A stretch of 64,000 bases of DNA from positions 155,014-219,013 of the forward strand of contig CAXGOB010000001.1 of the NCBI GenBank assembly GCA_964011275.1, in the 5' to 3' direction. Source of the stretch: UBA7328 sp002471345 (GTDB lineage Bacteria > Bacteroidota > Bacteroidia > Chitinophagales > Saprospiraceae). Under the pieces are notes generated by a model. It searched no databases. It was not told the DNA's origin and worked only from the letters and a program-made list of their open reading frames with translations. The position numbers and the translations under genes are program-made. Shown here in pieces: positions 44,578 through 53,302 of this stretch. Positions within the stretch are counted from its first letter, which is position 1. The number at the start of each line of letters is the position of its first letter.

Positions 44578-45072
44578 TTAATACTTTCTGATATAAGGAC
44601 CCCAAACCCATCCAGTTTTTCCAGCATGTGTGATATTGCACCATTGACCTTGAACACCATCAAGGTAATATCTTTCTGTGTCATAGTAATTGACAAGGAC
44701 CTCTGTTTCGTTTGGAATTTTTAAAACTATATTAGAAGATAGCGATGGTTGCGATCTCATATTTAAAGTAGGAGCGTTTACTTCTACCAAACCTTTTTGA
44801 CCTTTCTTAATAATGCAATCCTCTAATGCTGTCTGAATGCTATCTATAAGAATGTCTTGGTTAATAACATAAGATCGTAAAGTCCTTTTATTCATTTTCA
44901 TAGGGTCGTCAGTGTACCCTGACATATCACCCCATAATCCTTTCAAAACAGTGGACGGGCTCTGATTGGTGAAAAGCGATACAAGTAATAATGAAATGAC
45001 CAAAATAGAAAGGACAAGTCCAGACCACTTCATGATCCTCTGATTCCTCGCCTTGATTTTTCGATTTTGCAT
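44578..45072 (-). CDS. SH3b-domain protein, membrane-anchored
   Basis: 164 aa. One N-terminal membrane helix (about WSGLVLSILVISLLLVSLF), a linker, and a C-terminal bacterial SH3 domain (NAPTLNMRSQPSLSSNIVLKI, then WCNITHAGKTGWVWGPYI). SH3b domains bind peptidoglycan or peptide ligands. Its start overlaps the stop of the upstream lipoprotein gene by one base (TAATG), which implies coupled translation. Confidence 0.88.
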   Translation of the reverse strand: MQNRKIKARNQRIMKWSGLVLSILVISLLLVSLFTNQSPSTVLKGLWGDMSGYTDDPMKMNKRTLRSYVINQDILIDSIQTALEDCIIKKGQKGLVEVNAPTLNMRSQPSLSSNIVLKIPNETEVLVNYYDTERYYLDGVQGQWCNITHAGKTGWVWGPYIRKY

Positions 45073-45542
45073 TACTGTTTTACTGCTTCATAAATCCTTC
45101 TTACATGCTCCTCGTTATGTCCACCGCTCAATGATGGTTGAAAGACATATTGCTTATCAGCTTGAATTCTAATATATCGAAAATCATACCGAAGATCATC
45201 GTCAATATTCTTTTCGTATATGAAACCTTCGTCCTCTTCAACTACAAATTTTGAAAAGAACCGAGCATTCCTTACTATTTCCTTTTGGGCATTTAGTTCT
45301 TTTGACATACTCAATGAGTTTGTCCTTGAAATAAATATTTGAAGACTATAATCTAAAGAATCTGTAATAATGATATCCTTTATTAATCCGTAATCATCTA
45401 CAATAATATGAGCATCTTTTGGTGCCATCACTTTAATAGCTTCACCATGTGACAAAAGATCTGTTAATACTAATTTTTCATTCCCTGAATTACAAGAAAA
45501 AAGAACGATTAGAAAAAATGAATACCTGTATATAAATGTCAT
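45072..45542 (-). CDS. Putative lipoprotein coupled to SH3 protein
   Basis: 156 aa. Signal with VLFSC (about residue 18), so probably a lipoprotein. The mature part has charged and aromatic segments (EEDEGFIYEKNIDDDLRYDFRYIRIQ) and no motif I recognise. Its stop and the SH3 gene start share a base. The pair may form a small envelope unit; function unknown. Confidence 0.72.
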   Translation of the reverse strand: MTFIYRYSFFLIVLFSCNSGNEKLVLTDLLSHGEAIKVMAPKDAHIIVDDYGLIKDIIITDSLDYSLQIFISRTNSLSMSKELNAQKEIVRNARFFSKFVVEEDEGFIYEKNIDDDLRYDFRYIRIQADKQYVFQPSLSGGHNEEHVRRIYEAVKQ

Positions 45543-45615
45543 ACTTCAACAATGATTATAATTTTAAACAATGTGATATTTCAATCAAAGGTAGTTAGAC
45601 CATTTTCATTTTTTA

Positions 45616-45623
45616 TACTTTTG
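45616..45623 (+). promoter_or_regulatory. -7 promoter element TACTTTTG before GT2 gene
   Basis: Perfect TAnnTTTG match 34 bp before the TTG start of the glycosyltransferase gene. The -33 element is not obvious. Confidence 0.55.
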
Positions 45624-45656
45624 CAACAAGTGGACCTATTATAACAATTCTATTTA

Positions 45657-46331
45657 TTGAAAAATGACAATATATATATAGTCCTTCCTGCCAAAGATGA
45701 AGGCTCCCGTATAGGAAAGGTCATCGATTCAATTTTAGGTTATGGGTATAGGAATATAGTATTAGTCGATGATTCAAGCACTGACAATACAATAGAGGTT
45801 GGAGAATCATATCCATCGGTTGTTATTCTTAAACATGTAATTAATTTGGGTTCTGGTGCCGCCACCAAAACGGGATTAGATTATGCAGTTCAAAAAGGTG
45901 CAAAGTATATCGCCACCATTGATGCCGATGGCCAACATGCAGCAAAAGATTTAGATTTCCTTCTTCGAGAGATACAAAAAGAAGAATATGACCTTATCGT
46001 CGGGAGTAGGTTTTTACAAGAAAATTCTATCCCAAAAAGTCGAATTTTTTTTAATAAAGTTGGAAATCTAATCAGTCTGATGCTCACTGGAAAATATGTT
46101 ACTGATAGTCAGTCAGGATTAAAGGTCTTAACTGGAGACCTTGCAAAAAAGATATCAATTGAATACAATGGTTTCGAATTCTGTATGGAAATAATCAAAA
46201 ATGCCAAAAGAAATAAAGCGCGCATTAAAGAACTTCCAATAGGCGTCATGTATGACAAAGAGACAACAGAAAAAGGTCAAAACTTAATGTCAGGACTAAA
46301 CATGATAAAAAGAATCCTTTCCCCATTCTAA
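45657..46331 (+). CDS. Glycosyltransferase family 2
   Basis: 224 aa starting at TTG; the nucleotide-binding strand IYIVLPAKDEG begins at residue 6, so no later start is possible. GT-A fold with DDSSTDNT (38-45) and the metal-binding DADGQH (89-94), then the acceptor region VGSRFLQENSIP and KSRIFFNKVGNLIS. The size and motifs resemble the dolichol-phosphate-mannose-synthase-like GT2 group that charges a lipid carrier. Such a product could feed the TMTC-like transferase elsewhere in the window. Confidence 0.92.
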   Translation: MKNDNIYIVLPAKDEGSRIGKVIDSILGYGYRNIVLVDDSSTDNTIEVGESYPSVVILKHVINLGSGAATKTGLDYAVQKGAKYIATIDADGQHAAKDLDFLLREIQKEEYDLIVGSRFLQENSIPKSRIFFNKVGNLISLMLTGKYVTDSQSGLKVLTGDLAKKISIEYNGFEFCMEIIKNAKRNKARIKELPIGVMYDKETTEKGQNLMSGLNMIKRILSPF

Positions 46332-46337
46332 TTGCTA

Positions 46338-47018
46338 CTAAAATAAAGGCTCCCCATTTAGGTCATGTGTTAAGATTTCACTCATATAATCGAGAAAGGG
46401 TCTAATAGACTTGAACGTGTTCACACATTCATTTATAAAACCCTCTGAAAGCATCTCTTTTGTAGTGAATTTTTTAACCGCTATAAACTGCTTGTGTCTG
46501 AGAAGGTCAATGTCTGGATGTTCTTTATCAAAGCCTTTAGGCGCTGTTTTAAGAGTATCGCCTTCTATTTCACCCCAAACTTCTTTGAATTTTTTTGAAG
46601 ACAAGATCTTTTTTAATGGTGCAGCATCTAATGCTATATTTTCTCTTATTCGCTTGAGATCATCCTTCTCTGGATTCCAAAACCCTGTAGCTAAAAATGC
46701 TTCGTCAGGTTCAATATGGAAATAATACCCTCCTCGTCGCCACACTGATTCGCGCTTCATTCTACCTCCCCAGTGATGTTTGTAAGGGGTCTTGTCTTTT
46801 GAAAACCTTACATCTCTATATATTCTGAATAAACTTTTTTTGCCCGTCATGGGCACTAATTCATCAATTTTATTCATTTCCTTCATGAACTCTTCCGTAA
46901 AAGCAATCATCTCTTGATGACTCTCTTCATATCGAGATCTGTTTTCATCAAACCAAGCCTTATTATTATTGCTCTTAATATCCCTTAAAAAATCAACGGT
47001 TTTATCAGTAATTGGCAT
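46338..47018 (-). CDS. DUF2461 family protein
   Basis: 226 aa from ATG (an upstream TTG adds ten residues not typical of the family). The opening TVDFLRDIKSNNNKAWFDENRSRYE and FRIYRDVRFSKDKTPYKHHW, followed by YYFHIEPDEAFLATGFWNPE, are diagnostic of DUF2461. Function unknown; cytoplasmic. Convergent with the GT2 gene, 6 bp apart. Confidence 0.92.
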   Translation of the reverse strand: MPITDKTVDFLRDIKSNNNKAWFDENRSRYEESHQEMIAFTEEFMKEMNKIDELVPMTGKKSLFRIYRDVRFSKDKTPYKHHWGGRMKRESVWRRGGYYFHIEPDEAFLATGFWNPEKDDLKRIRENIALDAAPLKKILSSKKFKEVWGEIEGDTLKTAPKGFDKEHPDIDLLRHKQFIAVKKFTTKEMLSEGFINECVNTFKSIRPFLDYMSEILTHDLNGEPLF

Positions 47019-47084
47019 GCTACAAATTAAATGTTGATAAAAATACAACTTCCACGACTAGATATAATTGACATCTAGAAAACT

Positions 47085-47092
47085 TACTTTTG
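47085..47092 (+). promoter_or_regulatory. -7 promoter element TACTTTTG before HAD gene
   Basis: Perfect TAnnTTTG match 28 bp before the start of the HAD phosphatase gene. A TTGAC lies 14 bp upstream, closer than the usual -33 spacing. Confidence 0.5.
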
Positions 47093-47120
47093 TGCCTCTG
47101 TAAATTATCTAATAGTTCTT

Positions 47121-47780
47121 ATGGAAGATTATAAACTGGTCATTTTTGATTGTGATGGCGTATTAGTGGATAGTGAAATGATCTCTGCACAGGTAATAGC
47201 AGATGTGCTACGGCCAATTGGAATAAATTTGACTGCAGAAGAGTCTTACAAAACATTTGTGGGAGGAAGCATGGCCGAAACATTGTCCTATGTAGAAGAC
47301 AAGCTAGGTTATATGCCAGATGTAGATATAAAAGAAAATTATAGACGCTTGAGTTTTTCTGCTTATCGTGAAAAAATGAAACCAGTGAAAGGCGTCGTCA
47401 ACATTTTGAATTCTCTTAATGTTGAAAAATGTGTAGCCTCTAATGGACCAAAGGCAAAAATTGATCTTAACCTCGAAATAACCAATCTCAAAAGGTTTTT
47501 TGACCCAAATAAAATATTTTCTGCTTATGACATTCAAAAATGGAAACCAGATCCAACTCTGTATCTTAATGCTGCAGAGGTTTGCGGCGTTGATCCATCG
47601 CAATGCATTGTGATCGAGGACAGTATTCATGGCCTTGTGGCAGCAGAAGCGGCTGGAATGAAAAGTTTTGGCATATCATACCCTATTAAGCCTTTACCTA
47701 CAAACATTAAAGGGTCAATTGTGTTTTCAAATATGCAAATGATTAAAGAAGAGCTCGAAGAATTAGGGCTTATGAAGTAA
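47121..47780 (+). CDS. HAD superfamily phosphatase/phosphoglucomutase-like
   Basis: 219 aa. Catalytic motif FDCDGVLVDSE with D10 as nucleophile and D12 as acid/base, the helical cap, motif III KWKPDPTLY and motif IV IEDSIHG. Belongs to the HAD group of sugar-phosphate phosphatases and beta-phosphoglucomutases. Substrate not determinable. Followed 13 bp later by the metallophosphoesterase gene. Confidence 0.93.
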   Translation: MEDYKLVIFDCDGVLVDSEMISAQVIADVLRPIGINLTAEESYKTFVGGSMAETLSYVEDKLGYMPDVDIKENYRRLSFSAYREKMKPVKGVVNILNSLNVEKCVASNGPKAKIDLNLEITNLKRFFDPNKIFSAYDIQKWKPDPTLYLNAAEVCGVDPSQCIVIEDSIHGLVAAEAAGMKSFGISYPIKPLPTNIKGSIVFSNMQMIKEELEELGLMK

Positions 47781-47793
47781 AAGACTGATTTAA

Positions 47794-49113
47794 ATGAAGA
47801 AATCTTCAATAATTGAAATATTAATAACTCTTTCACTTGTCATTTGTTTTTTCATTTTGATTGTTATGAGAGATACTTTATCAAGGCAACTTTTTATATC
47901 TGGAATGTTCATACTCGTGGACATTTACGTACTTATTGCATTTTTATCATTAGTCAGTGACCAAAGGTCCAAGTGGCTTCTGGCAGCAGCCTATATCATT
48001 ATTAGTCTTTATGGTTACTATGGCATGTTTGTCGCATTTGAAAGGTGGAGGACAGACCCTGGATTGGCTTCACCTTTACACAATTTTACTATAGGTTTCG
48101 CCTTCACTCTGTTGGTTTCAAAGTTTGTCTTGGTGCTCGGCTTAGTAATTCAGGATATTGGCAGGTTAATTTATGGAACAGGTCAAAGTATGGCAGGCCT
48201 TTTCATAGATGTTTCATCAGAAAATGGATTTCCTCAAAGAAGAAATTTCCTTACCACAGCTGCAGCGACCATTGCAGCAGTTCCATTCTTTAGTATGCTA
48301 TACGGTATCACCTTTGGAAAGTACAATTATACAGTGGAGCACCTGAAACTCCGTTTTAAAGATCTTCCAAAAGCATTTAAAGGATTAAAAGTGGTACAAA
48401 TTAGTGATGCACATGCTGGAAGTTGGGACAGTGTAGATAAAGTACAACAAGGGATCACTAAGATCAATGAACTGAAACCAGATATAGTAGTCTTTACTGG
48501 AGATTTAGTAAATGGAAACAAAAATGAAATAGATCCTTTCATTAATGTATTTGCAGCCATAGAGGCACCAATGGGCAAATATGCTGTACTAGGTAATCAT
48601 GATTATTATGGTACACCAAGAGATCCTAATCAAGAAGAGGCATACTGGGCGGACTTCCTTAATAAGTATAAAAAAATGGGTTTTGATCTTATACTAAATG
48701 AGAACAGAGCAATTACTAAAGATGGAGAACAGATCAAGTTAATTGGAGTAGAAAACTGGGGTGCAGGAAGGTGGTTCCCTAAAAAAGGAGATCTGGATAA
48801 AGCGTGTGAAGGGTGTGGAGAAAATGATTTTGCGATACTACTTTCTCATGATCCTACCCATTTTGATGAACATGTGGTGGATCATTCACAAAAAATACAT
48901 TTAACTCTTAGTGGCCATACACATGGAATGCAATTTGGAGTAAAATTCAAAAACTTCAAGTGGAGTCCAGTTCAATACAGATATAAAAAATGGATGGGCC
49001 TATACGAAGTGAAAGATCAATTTCTATATGTCAATAGAGGATTTGGGTTTTTAGGGTTTCCTGGACGGGTAGGTATGTGGCCTGAGATTACTTGCATTGA
49101 ACTCAACACCTAA
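47794..49113 (+). CDS. Membrane-anchored metallophosphoesterase
   Basis: 439 aa. Four N-terminal membrane helices (to about 115), then an RRNFLTTAAATIAAVPFF segment that forms another helix, then a calcineurin-like domain with ISDAHAGSW, TGDLVNGN, GNHDYYG, LSHDPTHFDEH and SGHTHGM, giving all metal ligands. The catalytic domain would face the periplasm. Substrate unknown; UDP-sugar or phospholipid turnover is possible. Confidence 0.94.
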   Translation: MKKSSIIEILITLSLVICFFILIVMRDTLSRQLFISGMFILVDIYVLIAFLSLVSDQRSKWLLAAAYIIISLYGYYGMFVAFERWRTDPGLASPLHNFTIGFAFTLLVSKFVLVLGLVIQDIGRLIYGTGQSMAGLFIDVSSENGFPQRRNFLTTAAATIAAVPFFSMLYGITFGKYNYTVEHLKLRFKDLPKAFKGLKVVQISDAHAGSWDSVDKVQQGITKINELKPDIVVFTGDLVNGNKNEIDPFINVFAAIEAPMGKYAVLGNHDYYGTPRDPNQEEAYWADFLNKYKKMGFDLILNENRAITKDGEQIKLIGVENWGAGRWFPKKGDLDKACEGCGENDFAILLSHDPTHFDEHVVDHSQKIHLTLSGHTHGMQFGVKFKNFKWSPVQYRYKKWMGLYEVKDQFLYVNRGFGFLGFPGRVGMWPEITCIELNT

Positions 49114-49157
49114 CAATAATCTAATCCACGAGCAAATTAAGTCCTTTTCCAAAGTGT

Positions 49158-50546
49158 TTACTTTCCGATACAAAAATTAGAAAAAATAGAATCCAATAAA
49201 TCGTCGGTGCTGATTTCTCCAGATATTTCACCTAAATGATTGAGTGCTCTTCTCAGGTCAATCGCTATTAAATCTGATGGAATATCTGTCTCTAATCCAG
49301 TTTTTACATCGATAAGTGAAGTCTTTGTATGTTCGAGTGATTGGAAGTGCCTCATATTAGATATGATTGTGCTTTGATCATGTCCTTTGAATGAGTTAAC
49401 AATGTTTACTAATTCCGACCTTAAATCCATTACACCTTCACCGTTTTTAGCTGATATGAGTATGGATTTGGTTCTGCCAGTAAGTGTACTTACTGCCTCT
49501 TCTACATCATAACTATGACAAGTATGGTCGTACAAATCCACTTTGTTCAAAAGAATAATACAGTTTTGGGATTCTGAAATCTCTATACTTTTAAAATCAG
49601 ATACAATTTGTTCAAAATCTTCAGAAAACTCAGCAAGGAAGAGTACTATTTTGGCTTTTTCAATCTGCTGAAACGTCTTTTTTATGCCTAAAGATTCCAC
49701 TTCATCATCAGTATCTCTGATACCTGCAGTATCAATAAACCTAAAAAGGTGCCCCTCAACATGAAGCGTGTCTTCTATTACGTCTCGAGTAGTCCCTGGA
49801 ATGTCACTTACAATAGCTTTATCTTCTTGTAAAAGTGAATTAAGTAAAGTCGACTTCCCTACATTGGGCCTGCCAACAATAGCTACAGGCACACCTTCCT
49901 TAATAGCATTACCGTATTCAAATGAAGCTTGCAAATTATTAACAAACATCAAGGCTTCATCCACCTGAGCCCTAAGCGCTGAACGATCAGCAAACTCTAA
50001 ATCTTCTTCGCCAAAATCGTTTTCCAACTCAATAAGGCTCGCAAACTCAATTAGTTTAGATCGCAGTTTTTGCACTTTATCAGAAACCCCACCCTTCATT
50101 TGATTAAAGGCTATTTGATGTTGTGCCGCCGAAGTAGAAGCGATAAGATCACCCACAGCCTCAGCTTGTGAAAGGTCCATCTGCCCATAGATATAAGCAC
50201 GCTGCGTGAATTCTCCAGGACTTGCCATACGTGCTCCTGCTTTTGTGAGACTAATTATGATGCGATTTATGATGTAGGGAGAGGCATGGCAGGTAATCTC
50301 CACAATATCCTCTGTGGTATATGTTTTTGGTGATTTAAATAGGGTTACAACACATTCATCAATGATACTCTCACCTTCTTTGAAAACCACAAAATGAGCA
50401 GTATGAGAAGCCTGATTCGATATATTCTTATTTACAAATTTATCTATAATAGAAATAGAATCATTTCCACTCATTCTTATCATGGCAATAGCTCCAGAAC
50501 CACTTGGTGAGGAAAGGGCCACAATTGTATCTTTAAGGTCTACCAT
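49158..50546 (-). CDS. mnmE: tRNA modification GTPase MnmE
   Basis: 462 aa. N-terminal formyl-THF-binding domain (SGSGAIAMIRMSG), helical domain, and inserted G domain with GRPNVGKSTLLN (about 225), DIPGTTRD, DTAGIRDT and LNKVDL. It ends in the required CxGK motif (FCIGK). Works with MnmG to place the cmnm5 group on U34 of several tRNAs. Confidence 0.98.
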   Translation of the reverse strand: MVDLKDTIVALSSPSGSGAIAMIRMSGNDSISIIDKFVNKNISNQASHTAHFVVFKEGESIIDECVVTLFKSPKTYTTEDIVEITCHASPYIINRIIISLTKAGARMASPGEFTQRAYIYGQMDLSQAEAVGDLIASTSAAQHQIAFNQMKGGVSDKVQKLRSKLIEFASLIELENDFGEEDLEFADRSALRAQVDEALMFVNNLQASFEYGNAIKEGVPVAIVGRPNVGKSTLLNSLLQEDKAIVSDIPGTTRDVIEDTLHVEGHLFRFIDTAGIRDTDDEVESLGIKKTFQQIEKAKIVLFLAEFSEDFEQIVSDFKSIEISESQNCIILLNKVDLYDHTCHSYDVEEAVSTLTGRTKSILISAKNGEGVMDLRSELVNIVNSFKGHDQSTIISNMRHFQSLEHTKTSLIDVKTGLETDIPSDLIAIDLRRALNHLGEISGEISTDDLLDSIFSNFCIGK

Positions 50547-50561
50547 TATAAATCAAAACTA

Positions 50562-51308
50562 ATGAAGTATAAGTTATTCTTAAGTATGGTTGTCTCTTCA
50601 ATGCTTTTTATTCTTTGCAATGAGAATAAAGTTGAAGTTAAAACCCCTGCCCATCAACTACTTGAAAAAGGAATCATCGGTTCTGGTGGCTGGGAGAGCT
50701 GGACAGATCTAGATACTATACAATTTTATAAGACTACCAAGCTTTATCTCGAAGATGGGTCACTGGAAGACTCAACTTACCAACTTCATACCTATTTCAT
50801 GTATCCCACCATGAATGGAAAATACAGTTGGGAAAAAGATCAAAAAAAGTACGAAGTAGAATATAAAAATGGCAATATGTCTAAATCTATTGATGGTATT
50901 GAGCAAAAGATTTCGAAAGAAGAGCAGGAGAAATTGAGAAAAGGATTTTTAGGCGCTCAATTCGTAATGTCACTCCCTTTTAAACTAAATGATTCCGGTG
51001 TTGAATTGGCACTAGATGGTAAAAGCACGATCAATGGTAGAATTGTAGATGTACTAAAAGCATCTTATCATACAAAATTTGAAAATCATACTGAAAGCCA
51101 TGATTGGTGGCATTACATCAACGCTGAATCTGGAAAATTAGAAGGTTACAAAGTCCATCACCCACCAACTTATGCAAGAGTGAGCAATGTAACTACTACT
51201 AGAATTAAGGGTGTAGATTTTCCCACATATAGAAAAACCTTTAGAGTAGATAAAGAAGATAATGAGCAATATGTAAGGGGAGAGTTTTGGTATGAATATG
51301 TGGATTAA
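50562..51308 (+). CDS. DUF6503-like lipoprotein (copy 2)
   Basis: 248 aa. Signal peptide with a probable lipobox at FILC (residue 19). The beta-rich mature part (KYSWEKDQKKYEVEYKNG, KASYHTKFENHTESHDWWHYINAESGKLEGYKVHH) resembles the secreted DUF6503 protein at 37 kb in length and order of motifs. Divergent from mnmE, 15 bp apart. Function unknown. Confidence 0.78.
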   Translation: MKYKLFLSMVVSSMLFILCNENKVEVKTPAHQLLEKGIIGSGGWESWTDLDTIQFYKTTKLYLEDGSLEDSTYQLHTYFMYPTMNGKYSWEKDQKKYEVEYKNGNMSKSIDGIEQKISKEEQEKLRKGFLGAQFVMSLPFKLNDSGVELALDGKSTINGRIVDVLKASYHTKFENHTESHDWWHYINAESGKLEGYKVHHPPTYARVSNVTTTRIKGVDFPTYRKTFRVDKEDNEQYVRGEFWYEYVD

Positions 51309-51678
51309 ATAAGTCTTAGAATTCGCATTTATCTAAATCTAGAATTGACTCATTAGCTCTAGTCTATATGACTTCATTTCAGTTATAACTGAATGGGCTT
51401 CATTGTGTTTTTTATTAGAGCTTCTCTTGAAAACGAAAAAATGTCCAAATAGAATAATTGAACAGAGGCTTAATATTTCCTATAAACTCTTTTACCGTGA
51501 AAGAACCCTTTTCCTTTAGAAAAAAGGATTGAAAATTTCAAATGTGTAATAATAAATATCAAAGTTGAAACCTTTGGCAATCAATACTTCTCCCTCTCAA
51601 TATGATCATGTGTAAAGAAAGTTCAATCTCTCATGGCAAAAGATATAACCCCTATCATTCTTTCGCTAATTCGACCTA
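51309..51678. other. 370-bp gene-free stretch with palindrome and weak hairpin
   Basis: AT-rich, no credible frame on either strand and no tRNA. It holds a perfect 16-bp palindrome TTCAGTTATAACTGAA at 51378-51393, a T-run about 17 bp further on, and a small hairpin TCCTTT/AAAGGA at 51512-51528. It lies between convergent genes (copy-2 DUF6503 and GT4), so its content may be terminators. Confidence 0.5.
51378..51393. repeat. Perfect 16-bp palindrome TTCAGTTATAACTGAA
   Basis: Two 8-bp arms with no spacer, between convergent genes. Too tight for a good RNA hairpin, so a DNA-binding site is as likely as a terminator. Confidence 0.5.
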
Positions 51679-52773
51679 CTACTTCTGCATCTCATTATAA
51701 AGGCTTAAGTAAGATTGCACACTTTCTTCGAGTTCAAATTTCTTCACAGGAGTTTCTTGCCATTGATCATTGATTGCGTCTACCAATTTCTCTTTTAAAG
51801 ACACTGGGTCCATATTTTCAAATTGTAAATGCTTACCTCCAATCACTTCTGATAAGGCTCCTTCTCCTGAAATAATAAGAGGAGTCCCAATTGCCATGGT
51901 TTCTACAGCTGAAAAACAAAAACCTTCACTGTAGGATGGAACAATAACAGCATTCACTTGTGCAATTGTTTTTTTAAGTTGACTGAATGAAATTGAGCTC
52001 TCAATAAAAATATGATTGTGCAATTTTTTTGATTTGACAATTTCTACTACCCTTTTTGTTAGAGAATCTTGTTTTTCAGGAAGTATCATTCGTATTTTAA
52101 AGTTTTGGGTTTCTCTAATTAGAATTTCTACAGCTTTCAATATGATGTCTATTCCTTTTGAAATACCAACTCTTCCAAAATATAGAAAAGTAGGAACTGA
52201 AAGATTTTTGAGGTTTTTTCTTTTTTCAAATTCAGCATAATCAATTCCATTGTAAATCCTTCGAACCTTATTTGAATCAACATTATGATTTATCAGTGCT
52301 TTTCTAGTATAATCAGATACCGCAATGAATTGATCAAAATTCATTTTTAAAATGGCCTGTTCAAACGTATAATGCAAAATTCTTGATGGGAAAGAAATCC
52401 ATGGTAATCTAAACCAAAGCTTCCCCCATACTTCATGGAAGGTAATAAGTGCTTTAGTTCCTGTGAGCTTGGATGCAAAATAGGACGGAATAGCCGCATT
52501 GTAGGATGTAGTATGAATTATATCATGCCTTTTCGCCAATCTAACCGCTGAATAAATTGACAAAAAAGTAAACAAATACCTATTCTTAAAAGGCAATCTC
52601 TTTATTGTTATTGAATTTTGTTTTTCAAGCTTTGGCAATGTTCCTTGATATTGATTAGTCAGTACTGTTATATCATGACCACCTAATCCTAATCGCTCAA
52701 TAAGATTTTTAAAAAGAGTCTCCACACCACCTACATGAGGGTGATAATATTCTAAAATGAAAAGAATTTTCAC
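51679..52773 (-). CDS. Glycosyltransferase family 4
   Basis: 364 aa from GTG, giving the usual opening KILFILEYYHPHVGGVET; a TTG three codons upstream is possible. GT-B fold with HDIIHTTSY, ITFHEVWGKLW, IYNGIDYAEFEKR, FLYFGRVGISKGIDIILKAV and the sugar-nucleotide site PSYSEGFCFSAVETMAIGTPLI including the EX7E pair. Likely builds a surface polysaccharide or glycan. Preceded on the same strand by the DUF2304 gene. Confidence 0.94.
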   Translation of the reverse strand: MKILFILEYYHPHVGGVETLFKNLIERLGLGGHDITVLTNQYQGTLPKLEKQNSITIKRLPFKNRYLFTFLSIYSAVRLAKRHDIIHTTSYNAAIPSYFASKLTGTKALITFHEVWGKLWFRLPWISFPSRILHYTFEQAILKMNFDQFIAVSDYTRKALINHNVDSNKVRRIYNGIDYAEFEKRKNLKNLSVPTFLYFGRVGISKGIDIILKAVEILIRETQNFKIRMILPEKQDSLTKRVVEIVKSKKLHNHIFIESSISFSQLKKTIAQVNAVIVPSYSEGFCFSAVETMAIGTPLIISGEGALSEVIGGKHLQFENMDPVSLKEKLVDAINDQWQETPVKKFELEESVQSYLSLYNEMQK

Positions 52774-52830
52774 TGATTGCAAATGATTATAAGCATTGAA
52801 GATAAGGTTGTAAAGCTGATTCTTCTGACT

Positions 52831-53172
52831 CTATTTCTCTTGATCTAATTTTTCCTTAATTGCTATCTTTCTTACTAATTGGGTGACTTGGCGTTCAAGT
52901 GCCACAACTCGAGAAGAAAGGTAGAAACTTATGACTACTAGAAACCCACTGACCATGAATAGTGCTGCTATTACGTTGCTTTTAAAGCCAACAAAACTTG
53001 CTATGCGGCTAGAAACGGCATCTGGAGCAATAGCAAGAGCGGTGATTATCAACCAAAAAAAGAGCCAAATGCCCGAAGTAGCAAGAAACTTCCTTCTATT
53101 GCGAAGTTCTACTACAATCATGACGATATAGTAGATGGCAATAAGTGGTGCTATGAGTTGATATACTTCCAA
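52831..53172 (-). CDS. DUF2304 membrane protein
   Basis: 113 aa starting at TTG. Three membrane helices (about 6-23, 33-52, 66-87) with a cytoplasmic basic tail (VALERQVTQLVRKIAIKEK). DUF2304 proteins are usually encoded beside glycosyltransferases, as here beside the GT4 gene 57 bp downstream; they are thought to assist lipid-linked sugar transfer. Confidence 0.87.
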   Translation of the reverse strand: MEVYQLIAPLIAIYYIVMIVVELRNRRKFLATSGIWLFFWLIITALAIAPDAVSSRIASFVGFKSNVIAALFMVSGFLVVISFYLSSRVVALERQVTQLVRKIAIKEKLDQEK

Positions 53173-53266
53173 TTATGTTTTATAAGAACAAAAGACGTGC
53201 CGCAAGATATACAGATTAACATAATTTATATTCTAAACCTCATTCACATATCAATTACTCTAGTCC

Positions 53267-53274
53267 TATATTTG
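53267..53274 (+). promoter_or_regulatory. thrS -7 promoter element TATATTTG
   Basis: Perfect TAnnTTTG match 29 bp before the thrS ATG. No T-box or attenuator structure lies between it and the gene. Confidence 0.55.
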
Positions 53275-53302
53275 CCCATTCTCTTTTCAAAAGATTTTGA
53301 CG

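Noticed and set aside
53221..53302. Possible T-box or attenuator before thrS (and likewise ileS, metG, asnS, cysS)
   Set aside because: The leaders are too short and lack a specifier loop or terminator; T-boxes are not expected in this phylum.
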